DNA of 64,000 bases, from positions 124,001 through 188,000 of the forward strand of contig NZ_MQTZ01000041.1 of NCBI RefSeq assembly GCF_001939115.1. Direction: 5' to 3'. A model generated the notes under the pieces. That model had not been told where the DNA came from and made no database searches. It worked only from the letters and a program-made list of their open reading frames with translations. The position numbers and the translations under genes are program-made. This document shows positions 1 to 10,600 of the stretch, piece by piece. The DNA comes from Leptolyngbya sp. 'hensonii'. Lineage in GTDB: Bacteria; Cyanobacteriota; Cyanobacteriia; GCF-001939115. Every line of letters starts with the position of its first letter. The stretch's first letter is position 1.

Positions 1-66
1 GACTCGACTGCAACCAACCATCAGTAACGAGAGAGCGAAGAATGCAGTGACGATGATTCTTAACAT
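1..66 (-). CDS. Lipoprotein, N-terminal fragment (runs off the window)
   Basis: The first 66 bases read on the minus strand as an ATG followed by 21 further codons with no stop, giving a classical lipoprotein signal peptide: a short charged start (MLR), a hydrophobic core, and the lipobox LMVGC with Cys19. A purine-rich AGAGAG lies just upstream of the ATG. The mature protein is outside the window, so the function cannot be told; the family is unknown. Lipidation and export across the plasma membrane follow from the lipobox. Confidence 0.6.
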   Translation of the reverse strand, partial: MLRIIVTAFFALSLLMVGCSRV

Positions 67-184
67 AGGTCTCTCTAAAAGCAGGGGGGATAGTGTTTTA
101 TAGCTTGGATTCCCCCAGTTTATTAAGGGTGATATGAATTGTAATTGTTTCAGATCACAGTCAGCGGTTGTAGAGCCCTGCAGG

Positions 185-952
185 TTAACCCGTCACCCCA
201 AAGACCACTTCTGGCTTGATCAGGAAATCACCCAAAACACTCCAGGTCATAAACAGACCACTGACCGTCATGGTAGCCAGCACCAGATGGCGGAATTGAC
301 GATCGCTCATCCGGTCTAAAAAGTACTGACTGGCCCAGTTAGCCGGAATAGCAGCCACCCCAATCAACAGGCCATAACCCAAATATTGGGGATGCAAAAC
401 TCCCAGAACCCCGTAGGCAACCAGCTTAACAATGTGTACCCCCACCACATGGGCAGCCTTGGTGGCAATCATCGGTTCCTTCAGCAGACCATAATTGAGA
501 TAGAAGGGATTCATCAGGGGGCCACTACTGCCCACTAGACCAGAAATGAGCGCATACAGGAAACCCAAGGGGAGAAAATGCCACGGGGAAACAGGGAAAA
601 TGCGATCTTTCCGACTGACCAGAAAAGTGACTACCGTGACCAGCAGAAAGACTCCCATCAACAGTTGCAGCCAATCCAGATGGATTTGGGTAAACAGGTA
701 AGCTCCCAGGACAGCCCCGATCACTGCTCCTGGCAAATACCAGCGAGTCAGGGGCCAATCGACATGCCGCCAGAAATGAAGCACGCGCTGGGAATTACCC
801 AGCAACATCCCTGTGGTCACGGCTGGGGCGATCGCCCGGGCATCAAGGATAAACCCAACAGCAGGCAGAACGACCAGCGCACTACCCCCACCTGCCAGGG
901 CACTGATTAGCCACGCGACAAAACTGACGGCAAAGAGAAAGAACAGATGCAT
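185..952 (-). CDS. TauE/SafE (TSUP) family membrane transporter
   Basis: A 255-residue hydrophobic protein with about eight membrane segments. The N-terminal part has a glycine-rich turn (ALAGGGSALVVLP) and the second half has GLVGSSGPLMNPF, the two-fold repeated pattern of the sulfite exporter TauE/SafE (TSUP) family, which moves small anions such as sulfite or organosulfonates. I chose the ATG at 952 over an upstream codon at 991 because it leaves the gene just 2 bases after the end of the upstream metallopeptidase gene instead of overlapping it. It is the last gene of a minus-strand run (lipoprotein, Nudix, YgjP-like peptidase, this gene). The substrate cannot be inferred from the sequence. 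Confidence 0.8.
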   Translation of the reverse strand: MHLFFLFAVSFVAWLISALAGGGSALVVLPAVGFILDARAIAPAVTTGMLLGNSQRVLHFWRHVDWPLTRWYLPGAVIGAVLGAYLFTQIHLDWLQLLMGVFLLVTVVTFLVSRKDRIFPVSPWHFLPLGFLYALISGLVGSSGPLMNPFYLNYGLLKEPMIATKAAHVVGVHIVKLVAYGVLGVLHPQYLGYGLLIGVAAIPANWASQYFLDRMSDRQFRHLVLATMTVSGLFMTWSVLGDFLIKPEVVFGVTG

Positions 953-954
953 CT

Positions 955-1701
955 CTACAGATGGGACTCTACCCAGAGGGGGACGTAGCAACAGGAGTTA
1001 TGCAGTTCCTGATCAAGCTGTCTGTAGTCCGGTTCTTTTTCCCTCACCAGCTCCCAAAACTTCTGGGAGTGATTAAGATGAACAGTGTGACAGAGTTCAT
1101 GGATAAATACATAGCGGACCAGATGAGGGGGCAAAAACATCAGCTTGTAATTCAAACTAATGGTTTTGCGCCTGGAACAACTGCCCCAACGGGTCCGCTG
1201 TCCTCGGATCGTTGCTTTTACAAATTGTAACTCCATATCCTGACTCAAGATCTCCAGCCAGGGAATTAAATTCATCCGGGCCAGATCGGCCAGCCATTGC
1301 CGCAGAGCAACCCGACAGACCTCCGCCTGATCGGTGCTGCCAGAGAGGATCAGGCTAGAGGGGGTTCCCTGACGCAAAATCACCCTGGGATCAGCAGTCT
1401 GGTCATAATGAACCTGCCAGTCCTGGGCGATCGCCCGCAGGAAAATGTTGGTGGGTAGGGGGGCCGCCAGATCAAACCCTAGGGTCGTTCGTTGTTCCTG
1501 CAAGCGCTTCTGGACCTTTTCGATCCAATGCCGCTTTTTATGCACAATTTCCGGAATGCGATCATGGCTGAATCCCGGTGGCACAATCACCTGCAGACTA
1601 CCCGAGGGCAAAATTTTTAGATGCACATTGCGGGCACGCCGGTTTTCTTGGACATCGTAACTGGGCAGGTTCAGCAGTTGGAGGTCAGGAGAGGGTTGCA
1701 T
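955..1701 (-). CDS. YgjP-like metallopeptidase (M48-type, DUF45)
   Basis: A 248-residue protein with the YgjP/DUF45 signature: RWGSCSRRKTISLNYKLMF, then the zinc-binding HELCH motif (of the HExxH kind) and a nearby HLNHSQKFW. In this family the two His of HExxH and a further His bind zinc, so a cytosolic metal-dependent peptidase is expected; the natural substrate of these proteins is not established. The first 17 bases overlap the end of the upstream Nudix gene and the stop is 2 bases before the start of the TauE-like gene, so all are likely co-transcribed. Confidence 0.85.
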   Translation of the reverse strand: MQPSPDLQLLNLPSYDVQENRRARNVHLKILPSGSLQVIVPPGFSHDRIPEIVHKKRHWIEKVQKRLQEQRTTLGFDLAAPLPTNIFLRAIAQDWQVHYDQTADPRVILRQGTPSSLILSGSTDQAEVCRVALRQWLADLARMNLIPWLEILSQDMELQFVKATIRGQRTRWGSCSRRKTISLNYKLMFLPPHLVRYVFIHELCHTVHLNHSQKFWELVREKEPDYRQLDQELHNSCCYVPLWVESHL

Positions 1702-2140
1702 CGGCTCTATTTTGCCTCTCGATGAAATCTAAAAGAATTTGATGGTGCGGCAGACCGATCGCCTTTACCTGTTGAATCTGGTGAGAATAACAGGTATTGC
1801 GATGAATCTCGGTTGGGGTAAACCAGCCCATATCACACCCCTCCCCTAAAATCAGGCTTTCCGGAGCAACACTCACTTCACCGTAATAAACATGTCGGAT
1901 CACACCCGTGCCACGGTAACAGCCAAATTTGGTCAAAATTGGGGGCACATGGCCAATCTCTTCCTGTAATTCTCGCCGGACTGCAACATCGGCAGACTCT
2001 TCAGGTTCCAGATGGCCCCCAAAAAGCCCCCACTGACCAGGGTAAACAATGCTAGGAATTTCATCTCGGAGTTGTAGCAGAAACTTTCCCTGCTGGTACA
2101 GGATCGCGATCGCCACCTCACGCATCAATGAACTACTCAT
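1685..2140 (-). CDS. Nudix hydrolase
   Basis: A 151-residue protein with a complete Nudix box from GHLEP to REL and EEIG (pattern GX5EX7REUXEEXGU). The Nudix Glu residues bind the divalent metal that allows hydrolysis of nucleoside diphosphates linked to another moiety. Length is typical of a single-domain Nudix enzyme. Its ATG overlaps the stop of the upstream lipoprotein gene by 4 bases, indicating translational coupling, and its 3' end overlaps the YgjP-like gene. The substrate cannot be deduced; house-cleaning or regulatory roles are both possible. Confidence 0.88.
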   Translation of the reverse strand: MSSSLMREVAIAILYQQGKFLLQLRDEIPSIVYPGQWGLFGGHLEPEESADVAVRRELQEEIGHVPPILTKFGCYRGTGVIRHVYYGEVSVAPESLILGEGCDMGWFTPTEIHRNTCYSHQIQQVKAIGLPHHQILLDFIERQNRADATLS

Positions 2141-2586
2141 GGACCCAGGGTTGCGGGAGGAGAACCGGTGTCTGTAAGTTGCTCCTGCTCTTCTACATAA
2201 AGCTCTGGAGCAGCTTGACCCGCGAGAGTGATCGCCTGGTTGCGCACGATCGCTTGAATCCGAACCTGGGAGCCAGATTTAGGAGCCGCAGCGCTAGTCA
2301 AAACCCAGACACTGCCGGTGCTATCCTGTAATTCGTAGACGGTGCTCCCCAGAAGGGGAACCTGCCTGCCTGCGGTGCCGGTCAGATAGACCACTGCATC
2401 AAACTGCTTCTGCTGCCGCACCTGTTCAATGGAAATCACCTTAATGGCAGGGTTGAACAGAGCCACTCTCTGGCCAGTTTGAGCCGTGGGACCAATCGGC
2501 GCAAACAGCTTCAGGCCAGCACATCCGGTCGTTGCCACCATCACTAGACCGGGGATCAATATCCAGACACAACGGAATGAAGGCAT
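2137..2586 (-). CDS. Putative lipoprotein, conserved cyanobacterial type
   Basis: A 149-residue product if started at the ATG at 2586 (MPSFRC...), which puts a hydrophobic segment immediately at the N terminus ending in TTGCAG. The Cys could be a lipidation site, although the residues before it are only a fair lipobox. The rest is a soluble beta-rich domain with a VYELQDSTGSVWVLT stretch and alternating hydrophobic residues that resembles an OB-fold (nucleic-acid or stress-type). No family name is certain. It is the first gene of the four-gene minus-strand operon and overlaps the Nudix start by 4 bases. Confidence 0.65.
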   Translation of the reverse strand: MPSFRCVWILIPGLVMVATTGCAGLKLFAPIGPTAQTGQRVALFNPAIKVISIEQVRQQKQFDAVVYLTGTAGRQVPLLGSTVYELQDSTGSVWVLTSAAAPKSGSQVRIQAIVRNQAITLAGQAAPELYVEEQEQLTDTGSPPATLGP

Positions 2587-2790
2587 AGTGGCTGAAATCG
2601 CGATCGCTGAATAGTTTAACCGTGAAGTCTTGGACTTACAAGAGATCACGGCTGAGATCCAGATGAAATGTAACGGGCCTGTCGTAACAAGCTATCAAAC
2701 CGACAGAATCAGGGGTAAGCTGGGAAGTCGGGAGAAGTGGATACTCCGAGTCTATCCCCTTCCCGACGGTTGTATTGCTGATAGTTGACC

Positions 2791-3663
2791 ATGAATGCTC
2801 AAACAGCTCAAATTCTGGACGGTAAAGCACTGGCCCAGCGCATGCAAACAGAGCTTGCCACGGAAATTCAGAGACTGCAGGCCCAGATAGGTCGGCCTCC
2901 AGGGCTGGCCGTGCTGATGGTAGGAAATGACCCCGCCAGTGCGGTTTATGTCCGCAATAAAGAGCGGGCCTGTGAAAAGGTGGGGATCGCATCCCTGGGG
3001 CAGCATTTTCCGACCGACACAACCCAGGCGGAACTGGAACAGATGATTCAGACTTTGAATCAGGATCAGCGCGTCGATGGCATTCTGATTCAACTTCCCT
3101 TGCCGGGGCATCTGGATGCCGTGGCCCTTTTAACTCAGTTGAATCCCAATAAGGACGCGGATGGGTTACATCCGCTCAATCTGGGGCGTCTGGTCCGGGG
3201 AGAAGCCGGACTCCGGAGCTGCACACCCGCTGGGGTGATGCGACTGTTGCAAGAATATGACGTTGAACTGCAGGGAAAGCATGCCGTCGTTGTAGGCCGC
3301 AGCATTCTGGTCGGAAAACCCATAGCCCTGATGTTGCTGGAAGCCAACGCCACGGTTACGATCGCCCATTCGAAAACCCCCAATTTAGCTGAAGTGACTC
3401 GCCAGGCAGATATTCTGGTAGTGGCAGCAGGTCGGCCTGAGATGATTACGGCAGACATGGTGAAACCGGGTGCTGCTGTGGTAGATGTGGGCATTAACCG
3501 AATTACAGATCCATCCGGGGGCTCTCGCCTGGTGGGGGATGTGCAGTTTGATTCAGTGCGGCGGGTGGCAGGCTTTCTCACTCCCGTACCAGGGGGGGTA
3601 GGAGCTATGACAGTTACCTTGCTGTTATACAACACGGTTTGGAGCTATTCTCAGCAACGATAG
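2791..3663 (+). CDS. folD: Bifunctional methylenetetrahydrofolate dehydrogenase/cyclohydrolase
   Basis: A 290-residue protein matching FolD over its full length: the substrate-site [14 protein letters not shown] segment with the catalytic Tyr and Lys, the QLPLPGHLD signature, the dinucleotide-binding [12 protein letters not shown] and the C-terminal [12 protein letters not shown] signature. FolD interconverts 5,10-methylene-THF and 10-formyl-THF in the cytosol, supplying formyl groups for purines (purN is also in this window, at 43.1 kb). The ATG at 2791 is preferred to an in-frame TTG two codons upstream. crtE follows after about 70 bases on the same strand. Confidence 0.96.
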   Translation: MNAQTAQILDGKALAQRMQTELATEIQRLQAQIGRPPGLAVLMVGNDPASAVYVRNKERACEKVGIASLGQHFPTDTTQAELEQMIQTLNQDQRVDGILIQLPLPGHLDAVALLTQLNPNKDADGLHPLNLGRLVRGEAGLRSCTPAGVMRLLQEYDVELQGKHAVVVGRSILVGKPIALMLLEANATVTIAHSKTPNLAEVTRQADILVVAAGRPEMITADMVKPGAAVVDVGINRITDPSGGSRLVGDVQFDSVRRVAGFLTPVPGGVGAMTVTLLLYNTVWSYSQQR

Positions 3664-3732
3664 ACCGGTAGATGTGTGTTCAGGACAGGATGCCCCGTAG
3701 AATATTTAGGAGTGGCGGAGAAGAAACCCGAT

Positions 3733-4683
3733 ATGACAAGTACAAGGGATCAAAGAACAGTACTGGCTGACACATCACCGGATGTGGACCAGGGCATTGG
3801 ATTTGACCTGGCTGCGTACCTGACTGATCGGCGGTTGCTGGTAGAGGCGGCTCTGGAAAGCTCTATTAAGGTGATCCATCCCGAAACAGTTTATGAGGCG
3901 ATGCGGTATTCCTTGCTGGCTGGGGGAAAGCGTCTGCGTCCGATTCTCTGTCTGGCTACCTGTGAATTGATGGGGGGCACGATCGACATGGCTATGCCCA
4001 CCGCCTGTGCCCTGGAAATGATTCACACCATGTCTTTGATCCATGACGATCTCCCTGCCATGGACAATGACGATTACCGGCGCGGCAAGTTGACTAACCA
4101 TAAGGTCTTTGGGGAGGATGTGGCCATTCTGGCTGGTGATGGTTTACTAGCCTATGCTTTTGAATTCGTCGTTACACAAACTCAGGGCGTCCCTGCGGAA
4201 CAGCTCCTGCAAGTGATTGCCCGCATGGGGCGAGCCGTGGGGGCGGCGGGCCTGGTGGGTGGGCAGGTGGTAGACCTGGCCTGTGAAGGCAAGACCGATG
4301 TCTCTCTGGAAATGCTCAACTTCATCCACACCCATAAAACGGCAGCCCTGCTGGAGGCTTCTGTGGTGTCGGGGGCAATCCTGGCTGGGGCATCGGAAAC
4401 TGATGTGCAGCGGCTCACCCATTATGCCGAGAACATTGGGCTGGCCTTCCAAATTGTGGATGATGTATTGGACATCACGGCAACTCAAGAGGAACTGGGT
4501 AAGACTGCTGGCAAGGATTTGCTGGCCAAAAAAGTCACCTATCCCAGTTTCTGGGGTGTGGAAGAATCCCGCCAGCGAGCCCGACAACTGACCGATGCCG
4601 CCAAAGCTGAAGTCGCTCCCTATGGGGAGAAAGGCATTCCACTGGCCGCGATCGCTGACTTTATTACAACACGCACCCACTAA
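3733..4683 (+). CDS. crtE: Geranylgeranyl diphosphate synthase
   Basis: A 316-residue trans-isoprenyl diphosphate synthase. Both aspartate-rich motifs are intact: DDLPAMDND (first, chain-length determining) and DDVLD (second), with GGKRLRP before the first motif and [16 protein letters not shown] after the second. In cyanobacteria this gene makes C20 geranylgeranyl diphosphate for carotenoids, the chlorophyll phytyl tail and quinones. The ATG at 3733 gives the normal family length; an in-frame GTG at 3676 would add 19 residues. The order folD, crtE, DUF212 membrane protein on one strand suggests a short operon, a conserved cyanobacterial arrangement as far as I recall. Confidence 0.93.
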   Translation: MTSTRDQRTVLADTSPDVDQGIGFDLAAYLTDRRLLVEAALESSIKVIHPETVYEAMRYSLLAGGKRLRPILCLATCELMGGTIDMAMPTACALEMIHTMSLIHDDLPAMDNDDYRRGKLTNHKVFGEDVAILAGDGLLAYAFEFVVTQTQGVPAEQLLQVIARMGRAVGAAGLVGGQVVDLACEGKTDVSLEMLNFIHTHKTAALLEASVVSGAILAGASETDVQRLTHYAENIGLAFQIVDDVLDITATQEELGKTAGKDLLAKKVTYPSFWGVEESRQRARQLTDAAKAEVAPYGEKGIPLAAIADFITTRTH

Positions 4684-4712
4684 TTCAAAATTTCCTGACC
4701 TGAGCACCATGT

Positions 4713-5168
4713 ATGCATGAGTTTGGCGATATTCTGAATAACCGGATTCTGCTGGTTGCCCTGGCGGCAAGTGTGATCGCCCAGACGATCAAATTTTTGC
4801 TAGATCTGGTTCGGAACGGTAAAATCAACTTTCGAATTCTGGTTGGGACAGGAGGCATGCCCAGTGCTCATTCTGCCCTGGTGACGGCCTTGGCCACCGG
4901 GGTAGGTCAGACGATCGGTTGGGACAGTGCCGAGTTTGCGATCGCGACCCTATTTGCGGTCATTGTCATGTATGATGCCGCCGGAGTACGGCAGGCAGCG
5001 GGGAAACAGGCGCGCATTCTGAATCAGATCATTGATGAGCTGTTTCAGGAGAAGCATGAGCTAAACGAAAGCCGTCTGAAGGAACTGTTGGGGCACACCC
5101 CAGTCCAGGTCATCGTTGGCTCAGCTCTCGGTGTTGCTATCTCCTGTCTTGCCGTTAAAGCTTATTAA
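4713..5168 (+). CDS. DUF212 / divergent PAP2 family membrane protein
   Basis: A 151-residue protein with about four membrane helices and the family signature GGMPSAHSALVTAL followed by MYDAAGVRQAAGKQA. This DUF212 group is annotated as a divergent PAP2 (acid phosphatase/vanadium haloperoxidase-related) family; the PSAHS block corresponds to the PAP2 active-site motif. In this position, after crtE, a role near isoprenoid diphosphate metabolism (for example dephosphorylating a polyprenyl phosphate) is conceivable, but that is inference from neighbourhood only. It starts 29 bases after the crtE stop. Confidence 0.85.
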   Translation: MHEFGDILNNRILLVALAASVIAQTIKFLLDLVRNGKINFRILVGTGGMPSAHSALVTALATGVGQTIGWDSAEFAIATLFAVIVMYDAAGVRQAAGKQARILNQIIDELFQEKHELNESRLKELLGHTPVQVIVGSALGVAISCLAVKAY

Positions 5169-5547
5169 CGCGGTCTTCAAATTAGTTAGGCTTCGCGTTT
5201 GTTGGCCTGAAATTCTACAATGCTCTCTAAGCCAAAACTGGCTGCATGGCTCCCTTTTATTCTTAACCCTGAACATCGATTGGTCAATCGCGGGTTACAG
5301 GCAATGAAATCGTCCTTGTTAACTGCTGCAGCAGATGCCACAGGTAATGCATCTGCTTTCCCCCGACTCCCCTGTCAACATGGAATGTGGGAGAAAGTAA
5401 TCTGAGAAGCATGAGTAGTTTATCTTCGGGGCGGCAAACAAACTGTCTGATCAACGTCTGGTGATCAACGTCTGGTGATCAACGTCTGATGATCAATCTC
5501 TGATGATCAACGTCTGATGATCAATCTCTGAAACTCTTATCCATCAG
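5169..5547. other. Intergenic stretch with tandem repeat
   Basis: About 380 bases between the DUF212 gene and tRNA-His. Short open frames here have no recognisable protein pattern and look spurious. The only clear structure is the 14-bp tandem repeat listed separately at 5449-5532. Confidence 0.7.
5449..5532. repeat. 14-bp tandem repeat, six copies
   Basis: Six head-to-tail units of the form GATCAACGTCTGGT. The first two are identical, later units end in AT, and units four and six carry a variant core (GATCAATCTCTGAT). The alternation of the two unit types suggests a two-unit duplication step. The array ends 15 bases before the 3' end of tRNA-His. No coding function; it could be a length-variable array. 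Confidence 0.92.
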
Positions 5548-5621
5548 GGCGAACGACGGGACTTGAACCCGCGAATGGTGGAACCACAATCCACTGCCTT
5601 AACCACTTGGCTACGCTCGCC
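5548..5621 (-). tRNA. tRNA-His (anticodon GTG)
   Basis: On the minus strand the sequence folds as a cloverleaf with the T-loop GGTTCAAGTCC, the D-arm GCCAAGTGGTTAAGGC and the anticodon loop TTGTGGT with anticodon GTG, reading histidine codons. The 5' end has an extra G that pairs opposite C73, the G-1 identity element specific to tRNA-His. The 3' CCA is not encoded. The gene is flanked downstream by the 14-bp repeat. Confidence 0.95.
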
Positions 5622-5955
5622 ATCTATTGCGCGAATACTATTTTATCTCAGGTTTGATCAATTGATCGCCTGAACGGATAGTTTTAAGGTCCAGATTTTT
5701 CAGATTGTTTTGCTCCGTTAGATGCTGCACAGGGAGAAATTGGAGGGTAGGGAACAATCGGGAGCAGAACCAGAGCAAGTTGGAACAATTCTGTCCTGTG
5801 GATGATGGCAAAACCAACTCGATTTGCCAAGCGTGGCGTCCTCTCAGTAAGTTTTGTCCTCGCAAAAAATATCTCGCGTTTCCTCTAGGGCAACATTGCG
5901 GATTCCGAATTATCCTTAAGAAGACTTAATGTGCCAATAGGTAAGGTGTGCGTTC
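5622..5955. other. Intergenic stretch, no gene seen
   Basis: About 330 bases between tRNA-His and the response regulator. It must contain the tRNA-His promoter (minus strand) and that of the regulator (plus strand). I see only short palindromes (TGATCAATTGATCG near 5652 and TTAAG-AAGA-CTTAA near 5914), no coding pattern. Confidence 0.6.
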
Positions 5956-7686
5956 ATGTGCAAAATCTTAGTCATCGAAGATGATGCCAATATTCGCAGC
6001 AACATTGTTGAAATGCTTGAAGATGAGGGCTATAAGGTTCTCGAAGCACAGAATGGTGCTGTGGGCGTGCAGTTAGCACAAGTACATCTACCCGATCTGA
6101 TTCTTTGTGATGTCATGATGCCAGAGATCGATGGCTACGGCGTGCTGAAAATTCTGCGCCAAACCCCCTCGACGGCCCTAATTCCCTTCGTCTATGTCAC
6201 GGCCAAAACCGATAAAAGTGATCTGCGTCAGGGCATGAACCTGGGAGCGGATGATTATCTGACCAAACCCTTTACTCGTCTGGAACTGCTGGATGCCATC
6301 ACAGCCCGTCTGGTGAAACAGGCGACAGCCAGCGAACATTACTCCGATCAAATCCGGCAACTGGAAGAAAAGTTTAATACCCTACTGCACTTCGACAGTA
6401 CGACTGGTCTGCCGAATCATCTTTCATTCCAGGACCATTTCGACACCACGATCGCTGAGGCAGCCGCTCCCCATAGCCAGTTTGCCGTTCTCTGCCTGAA
6501 ACTTTACCAGTTTGAGCGCGTCCGGACCACGTTTGAAGAATCCCTGGTTGATCAGATTTTGCAAGCCATTACGGCACAGATCAAAACCTGTGTTACAGAG
6601 CAAGATACAATCGTCCGGTTGGTTGGAGATCAGTTTGCCCTATTACTGGCCCGCTCGGCCCAGGATGAAGACGGCACCGAACAGGCACAATCCATTCTGA
6701 CCAGCCTCACCCAGCCGCTGAAACTAGAGGGGCAGACGTTTTACCTCAATCCCCGGATTGGGATTGCCTGCTATCCCGAGGATGCTTCCAACGCCAGTGC
6801 TCTCTTAAAACGGGCAGAATTAGCAGCCTCCTACGCCCAACAGCAAATCAACCAGCCCTGCGAACTTTTCCGAGCTGAGTTGGCCACATCTTCTGCAGAT
6901 GCGATTTTGCTGGAGCAGCAACTCCGTGAAGCCCTGGAACGATCGGAGTTTCGGCTTTACTACCAGCCCCAGATCGATCTGACCACTCATCACACTATAG
7001 GGGCAGAAGCATTGATCCGCTGGGAACATCCTGAAAAAGGCATGGTTTCTCCAGCCCGCTTCATGCCCCTAGCCGAAGAGACCAGCTTAATCCTGCCGAT
7101 CGGAGAGTGGGTCTTACGGACAGCCTGTGCCCAGATGGTGGACTGGCAACAGGCTAACTACCCCATCAACAGAATTTCCGTCAACTTATCGACTCGGCAA
7201 TTCAATCAACCCGACTTGGTCCAACGGTTTAGCCAAATTTTGCAAGAGACTGGACTCAGCCCAGAGTTTCTGAAATTAGAAATTACGGAAAGTTGCTTGA
7301 TCGAGAACCCGCAGGCTGCGATCGCCACTCTCACACGCCTGAAAGAGTTGGGGATTCAGATTGCGATCGATGACTTCGGAACCGGATATTCCTCCCTCAG
7401 CTATCTGAAGCAGTTTCCCTTTGACACGTTGAAAGTCGATCAATACTTCGTTCGCGGCATTCATGAAGACCCCAAAAATATAGAAATTGTCAGAGCCATT
7501 ATCCAGATGGCCCACAACCTTGGCCTGAAAGTGATTGCTGAAGGAGTGGAAACAGAGCTAGAGCTGGTCTGTTTGATGCAATGTCAGTGCAATGAAGTAC
7601 AGGGCTACTTCTTCAGTCGTCCTCTCCCTGTTGTTGAGTTTGAAAAGCTGCTAAATAATTCCCATGAAAGCCCCACTGCCCGTTAA
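5956..7686 (+). CDS. Response regulator with GGDEF and EAL domains
   Basis: 576 residues in three parts. Residues 1-120 are a receiver domain with Asp52 in LILCDVMMPEIDG and the conserved Lys in TKPF. Residues about 130-290 are a GGDEF domain whose signature is degraded to VGDQF, so cyclase activity is unlikely. Residues about 310-565 are an EAL domain with the metal and catalytic residues kept: EALIRWEH, SVNLSTRQF, LEITES, IDDFGTGYSSL, LKVDQYFV, IAEGVET and QGYFFSRP. An active c-di-GMP phosphodiesterase is expected. The start ATG has a GTAAGG 13 bases upstream. Its last 23 bases overlap the next sensor kinase, which has no receiver of its own, so the two are probably cognate. Confidence 0.93.
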   Translation: MCKILVIEDDANIRSNIVEMLEDEGYKVLEAQNGAVGVQLAQVHLPDLILCDVMMPEIDGYGVLKILRQTPSTALIPFVYVTAKTDKSDLRQGMNLGADDYLTKPFTRLELLDAITARLVKQATASEHYSDQIRQLEEKFNTLLHFDSTTGLPNHLSFQDHFDTTIAEAAAPHSQFAVLCLKLYQFERVRTTFEESLVDQILQAITAQIKTCVTEQDTIVRLVGDQFALLLARSAQDEDGTEQAQSILTSLTQPLKLEGQTFYLNPRIGIACYPEDASNASALLKRAELAASYAQQQINQPCELFRAELATSSADAILLEQQLREALERSEFRLYYQPQIDLTTHHTIGAEALIRWEHPEKGMVSPARFMPLAEETSLILPIGEWVLRTACAQMVDWQQANYPINRISVNLSTRQFNQPDLVQRFSQILQETGLSPEFLKLEITESCLIENPQAAIATLTRLKELGIQIAIDDFGTGYSSLSYLKQFPFDTLKVDQYFVRGIHEDPKNIEIVRAIIQMAHNLGLKVIAEGVETELELVCLMQCQCNEVQGYFFSRPLPVVEFEKLLNNSHESPTAR

Positions 7687-10600
7687 TGAGCGCGAAAGGC
7701 TGCGAGTGCTGCAGAGTTATCAAATTCTGGATAGCGCTCCTGAAAAAATCTTTGACCAGATTACCCGGTTGGCCCAAAAAATATCGGGGACTCCGATCGC
7801 CCTGATTAGTCTGATCGATGCCAACCGCCAATGGTTCAAATCTAAGATTGGGGTGGATATCTGTGAAACACCCCGGGACCAGGCATTTTGTGCCCACGCG
7901 ATCTTATATCCCGATATTTTTATCATCCCCAATACGCTGGAGGATCGACGATTTGCCAACCATCCCATGGTGGTGAATGAACCTCACCTCCGGTTCTATG
8001 CTGGGGTTCCCCTGGTGACGCCTGAAGGACACGCCCTAGGCACCCTCTGCGTGGTGGACTACAGTCCCAGGGAACTCTCCCCAGAGCAGGTGGAGTCCTT
8101 GAAGAACTTGGGCAAGCAGGCCATGTTGGAATTGCAACGACACCGAGATCAATGCTCCGGGATGTCCAGCGTCACGGAGCGACGGTGCCAGCAAAAGAAT
8201 CATCGGCGATTTCTATGGCAGGTCGCCGGAGGATTTGGGCTGGCCTCCCTGATTTTCATCGGCATTGGATTGGCCTTTAACTGGGGCAGCAGGCAGGTAA
8301 TTGAAACAGAACAGCGAGTTTCCCAGACTTTTAAGGTGATTGCCAATTTAGAGGATATCCACGCAGACCTGCGGAATGCCCGATCGTCGGTTCAATCCTA
8401 TGTTATTACCAATCAGCAGGAGTATCTGCAGGCTTACCAAGAGAGCTGGCGCGCCACAGCTCAAAAGCTGATCACGCTTCGCAGCCTGACCAGGGATAGC
8501 CCGGAGCAGCAGCAACGGATTCGGGAACTGACCCAATGGATTCAAGCCAAGCAGAACTTTCTCCAGCAGATCATCCATTTGCGACAGCGCCAGGGTTATC
8601 AGGCTGCAGCAGAACGCCTCGCCCAGCAAGCTCCCCAGCATTCCGATCCAACTGACACCCTGCTGGGACAGATGAAGACGATTGAAAATACCCTACTCCA
8701 GCAACGATCGGCCCGAGTCCGGCAAAGTATTCAAATAGCTAATTTAATTGGCATCCTTGGCCTGGCACTGATTCTGTCGATCGTTGCGGCGATTTACTGG
8801 ATAATTTATCGCGAAATTCTCAGGGGCAGGCAGGCGGAAGACCAGCTGGAACAGCAGCGAGACTTTACGGATACCATTTTTGATTCGGCCCGAGCCTTGA
8901 TTGTGGTGACGAATCGACAAGGAGAGATTCTTCGCTTTAATCGGGCCTGTGAGCAAATCACTGGGTACTCCATCAAGGATGTCATTGGGACCGATCTCTC
9001 GGACTTGCTGGCCAATCTGCCAGAAGCGGAAACTGTAAAGCAGCTCTATCAAAATCTGCAAGCTACGGATTTTCCCTGTCAGCAGGAGAATCATTTAAAG
9101 ACCCTGCTGGGAGAAACCCGTCTGATTGTCTGGTCCAGTACGGCCCTGCTGGATGGGCAGGGCCAGGTAGAATACGTGATTCACACTGGCATTGATATCA
9201 CCGATCAGCGTCAGGCAGAACTGGCCCTCCGAGATCAGCAGGAATGGCTGGCCATCACCCTGTCCAGCATTGGGGATGCGGTCATTGCCACCGATCGTCA
9301 GGCCATCATTACCCTGATGAACCCCGTGGCAGAAGCCATGACTGGCTGGACAGTCAGCGAAGCGATCGGACGATCGGTGCATGAAGTCTTCAAACTGGCC
9401 CATCATAAAAACCATCAGCCCCTGGTCAGTCCAATTCAACAGACGATGCAAGAGCCTCTGATTCTGGGGCTGTCAGAGGATACGGTCCTGGTCCATCGGC
9501 AAGGTCGATACATCCCCATTGATGACAGTTGTGCCCCCATCCGCTCTCCAACTGGCGATGTGGAAGGAGCGGTGATTGTCTTCCGGGATATCAGCGCCCG
9601 GAAACAGATGGAGGAAGACCGCGATCGGTTTTTCTCCCTTTCCCTGGATTTGTTTTGCATTGCCGCGTTAGATGGCCAACTAGAACGGGTCAATTCTGCC
9701 TGGGAAGTGACCCTGGGTTGGACCAAAGCAGAGCTTTTAACCCGCCCCCCTCAGGATTTCCTGCAGGATCTAGTTCATCCAGAAGACCAGCAGGCTACCT
9801 CACTAGCTCTGAAACAATTGATCCAGGAAGAACAGGTTCTGGCTTTTGAAAATCGCCTGCGTTGCAAGGATGGAAGCTATCGCTGGGTATTGTGGAATGC
9901 AATTCAATTCAATGACAGAATTTATGCTGCTGCCCACGATATTACAAATCGCAAGCAGCGGGAGGCTGCCATACAAACTGCGCTGCAAAAAGAGAAAGAC
10001 TTAAATAACCTGAAGTCAAAATTCATTTCCATGGTCTCCCATGAATTCCGCACTCCTCTGACCACCATTCTGTCTTCCACAGAACTACTGGAAACCAGCA
10101 GTCAGTTTGTAGAAGATCGAAAACAACGCCATTTTAAACAAATTAAAACCTCTATTCAGCGCATGACCAGCTTGCTGGATGATGTCCTGATACTCAGCCG
10201 CACTGAAGCGCATGCCCTTAAATATGACCCCTATCCCTTGAATTTGAACCAGTTTTGCCGAGATCTGGTGGAAGAGATGGAGCAGGGAACTGGCAGGCAT
10301 CATATCCTTTATTTCACGGAACAGGGAGATGGCTCAGATGCTTGCATGGATAGCAAACTGCTCAACCCCATTTTGACGAATCTGCTCTCCAATGCCTTCA
10401 AATATTCTTCGGAGGGCAGTGAGGTTAGATTTGATCTGATCTGTCAGACTGATTGGGCCACGATCAAAATACAGGATCAGGGGATTGGGATCCCGTGGGA
10501 AGAACTGCCCATGCTCTACCAACGGTTTCATCGGGCCCATAATGTGGGCAACATTTCGGGGACAGGGCTAGGGCTCTCGATCGTGAAAAGTTGTCTCGAT

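Noticed and set aside
5705-5929. 74-residue plus-strand open frame upstream of the response regulator
   Set aside because: No family pattern or start signal; composition is not protein-like.
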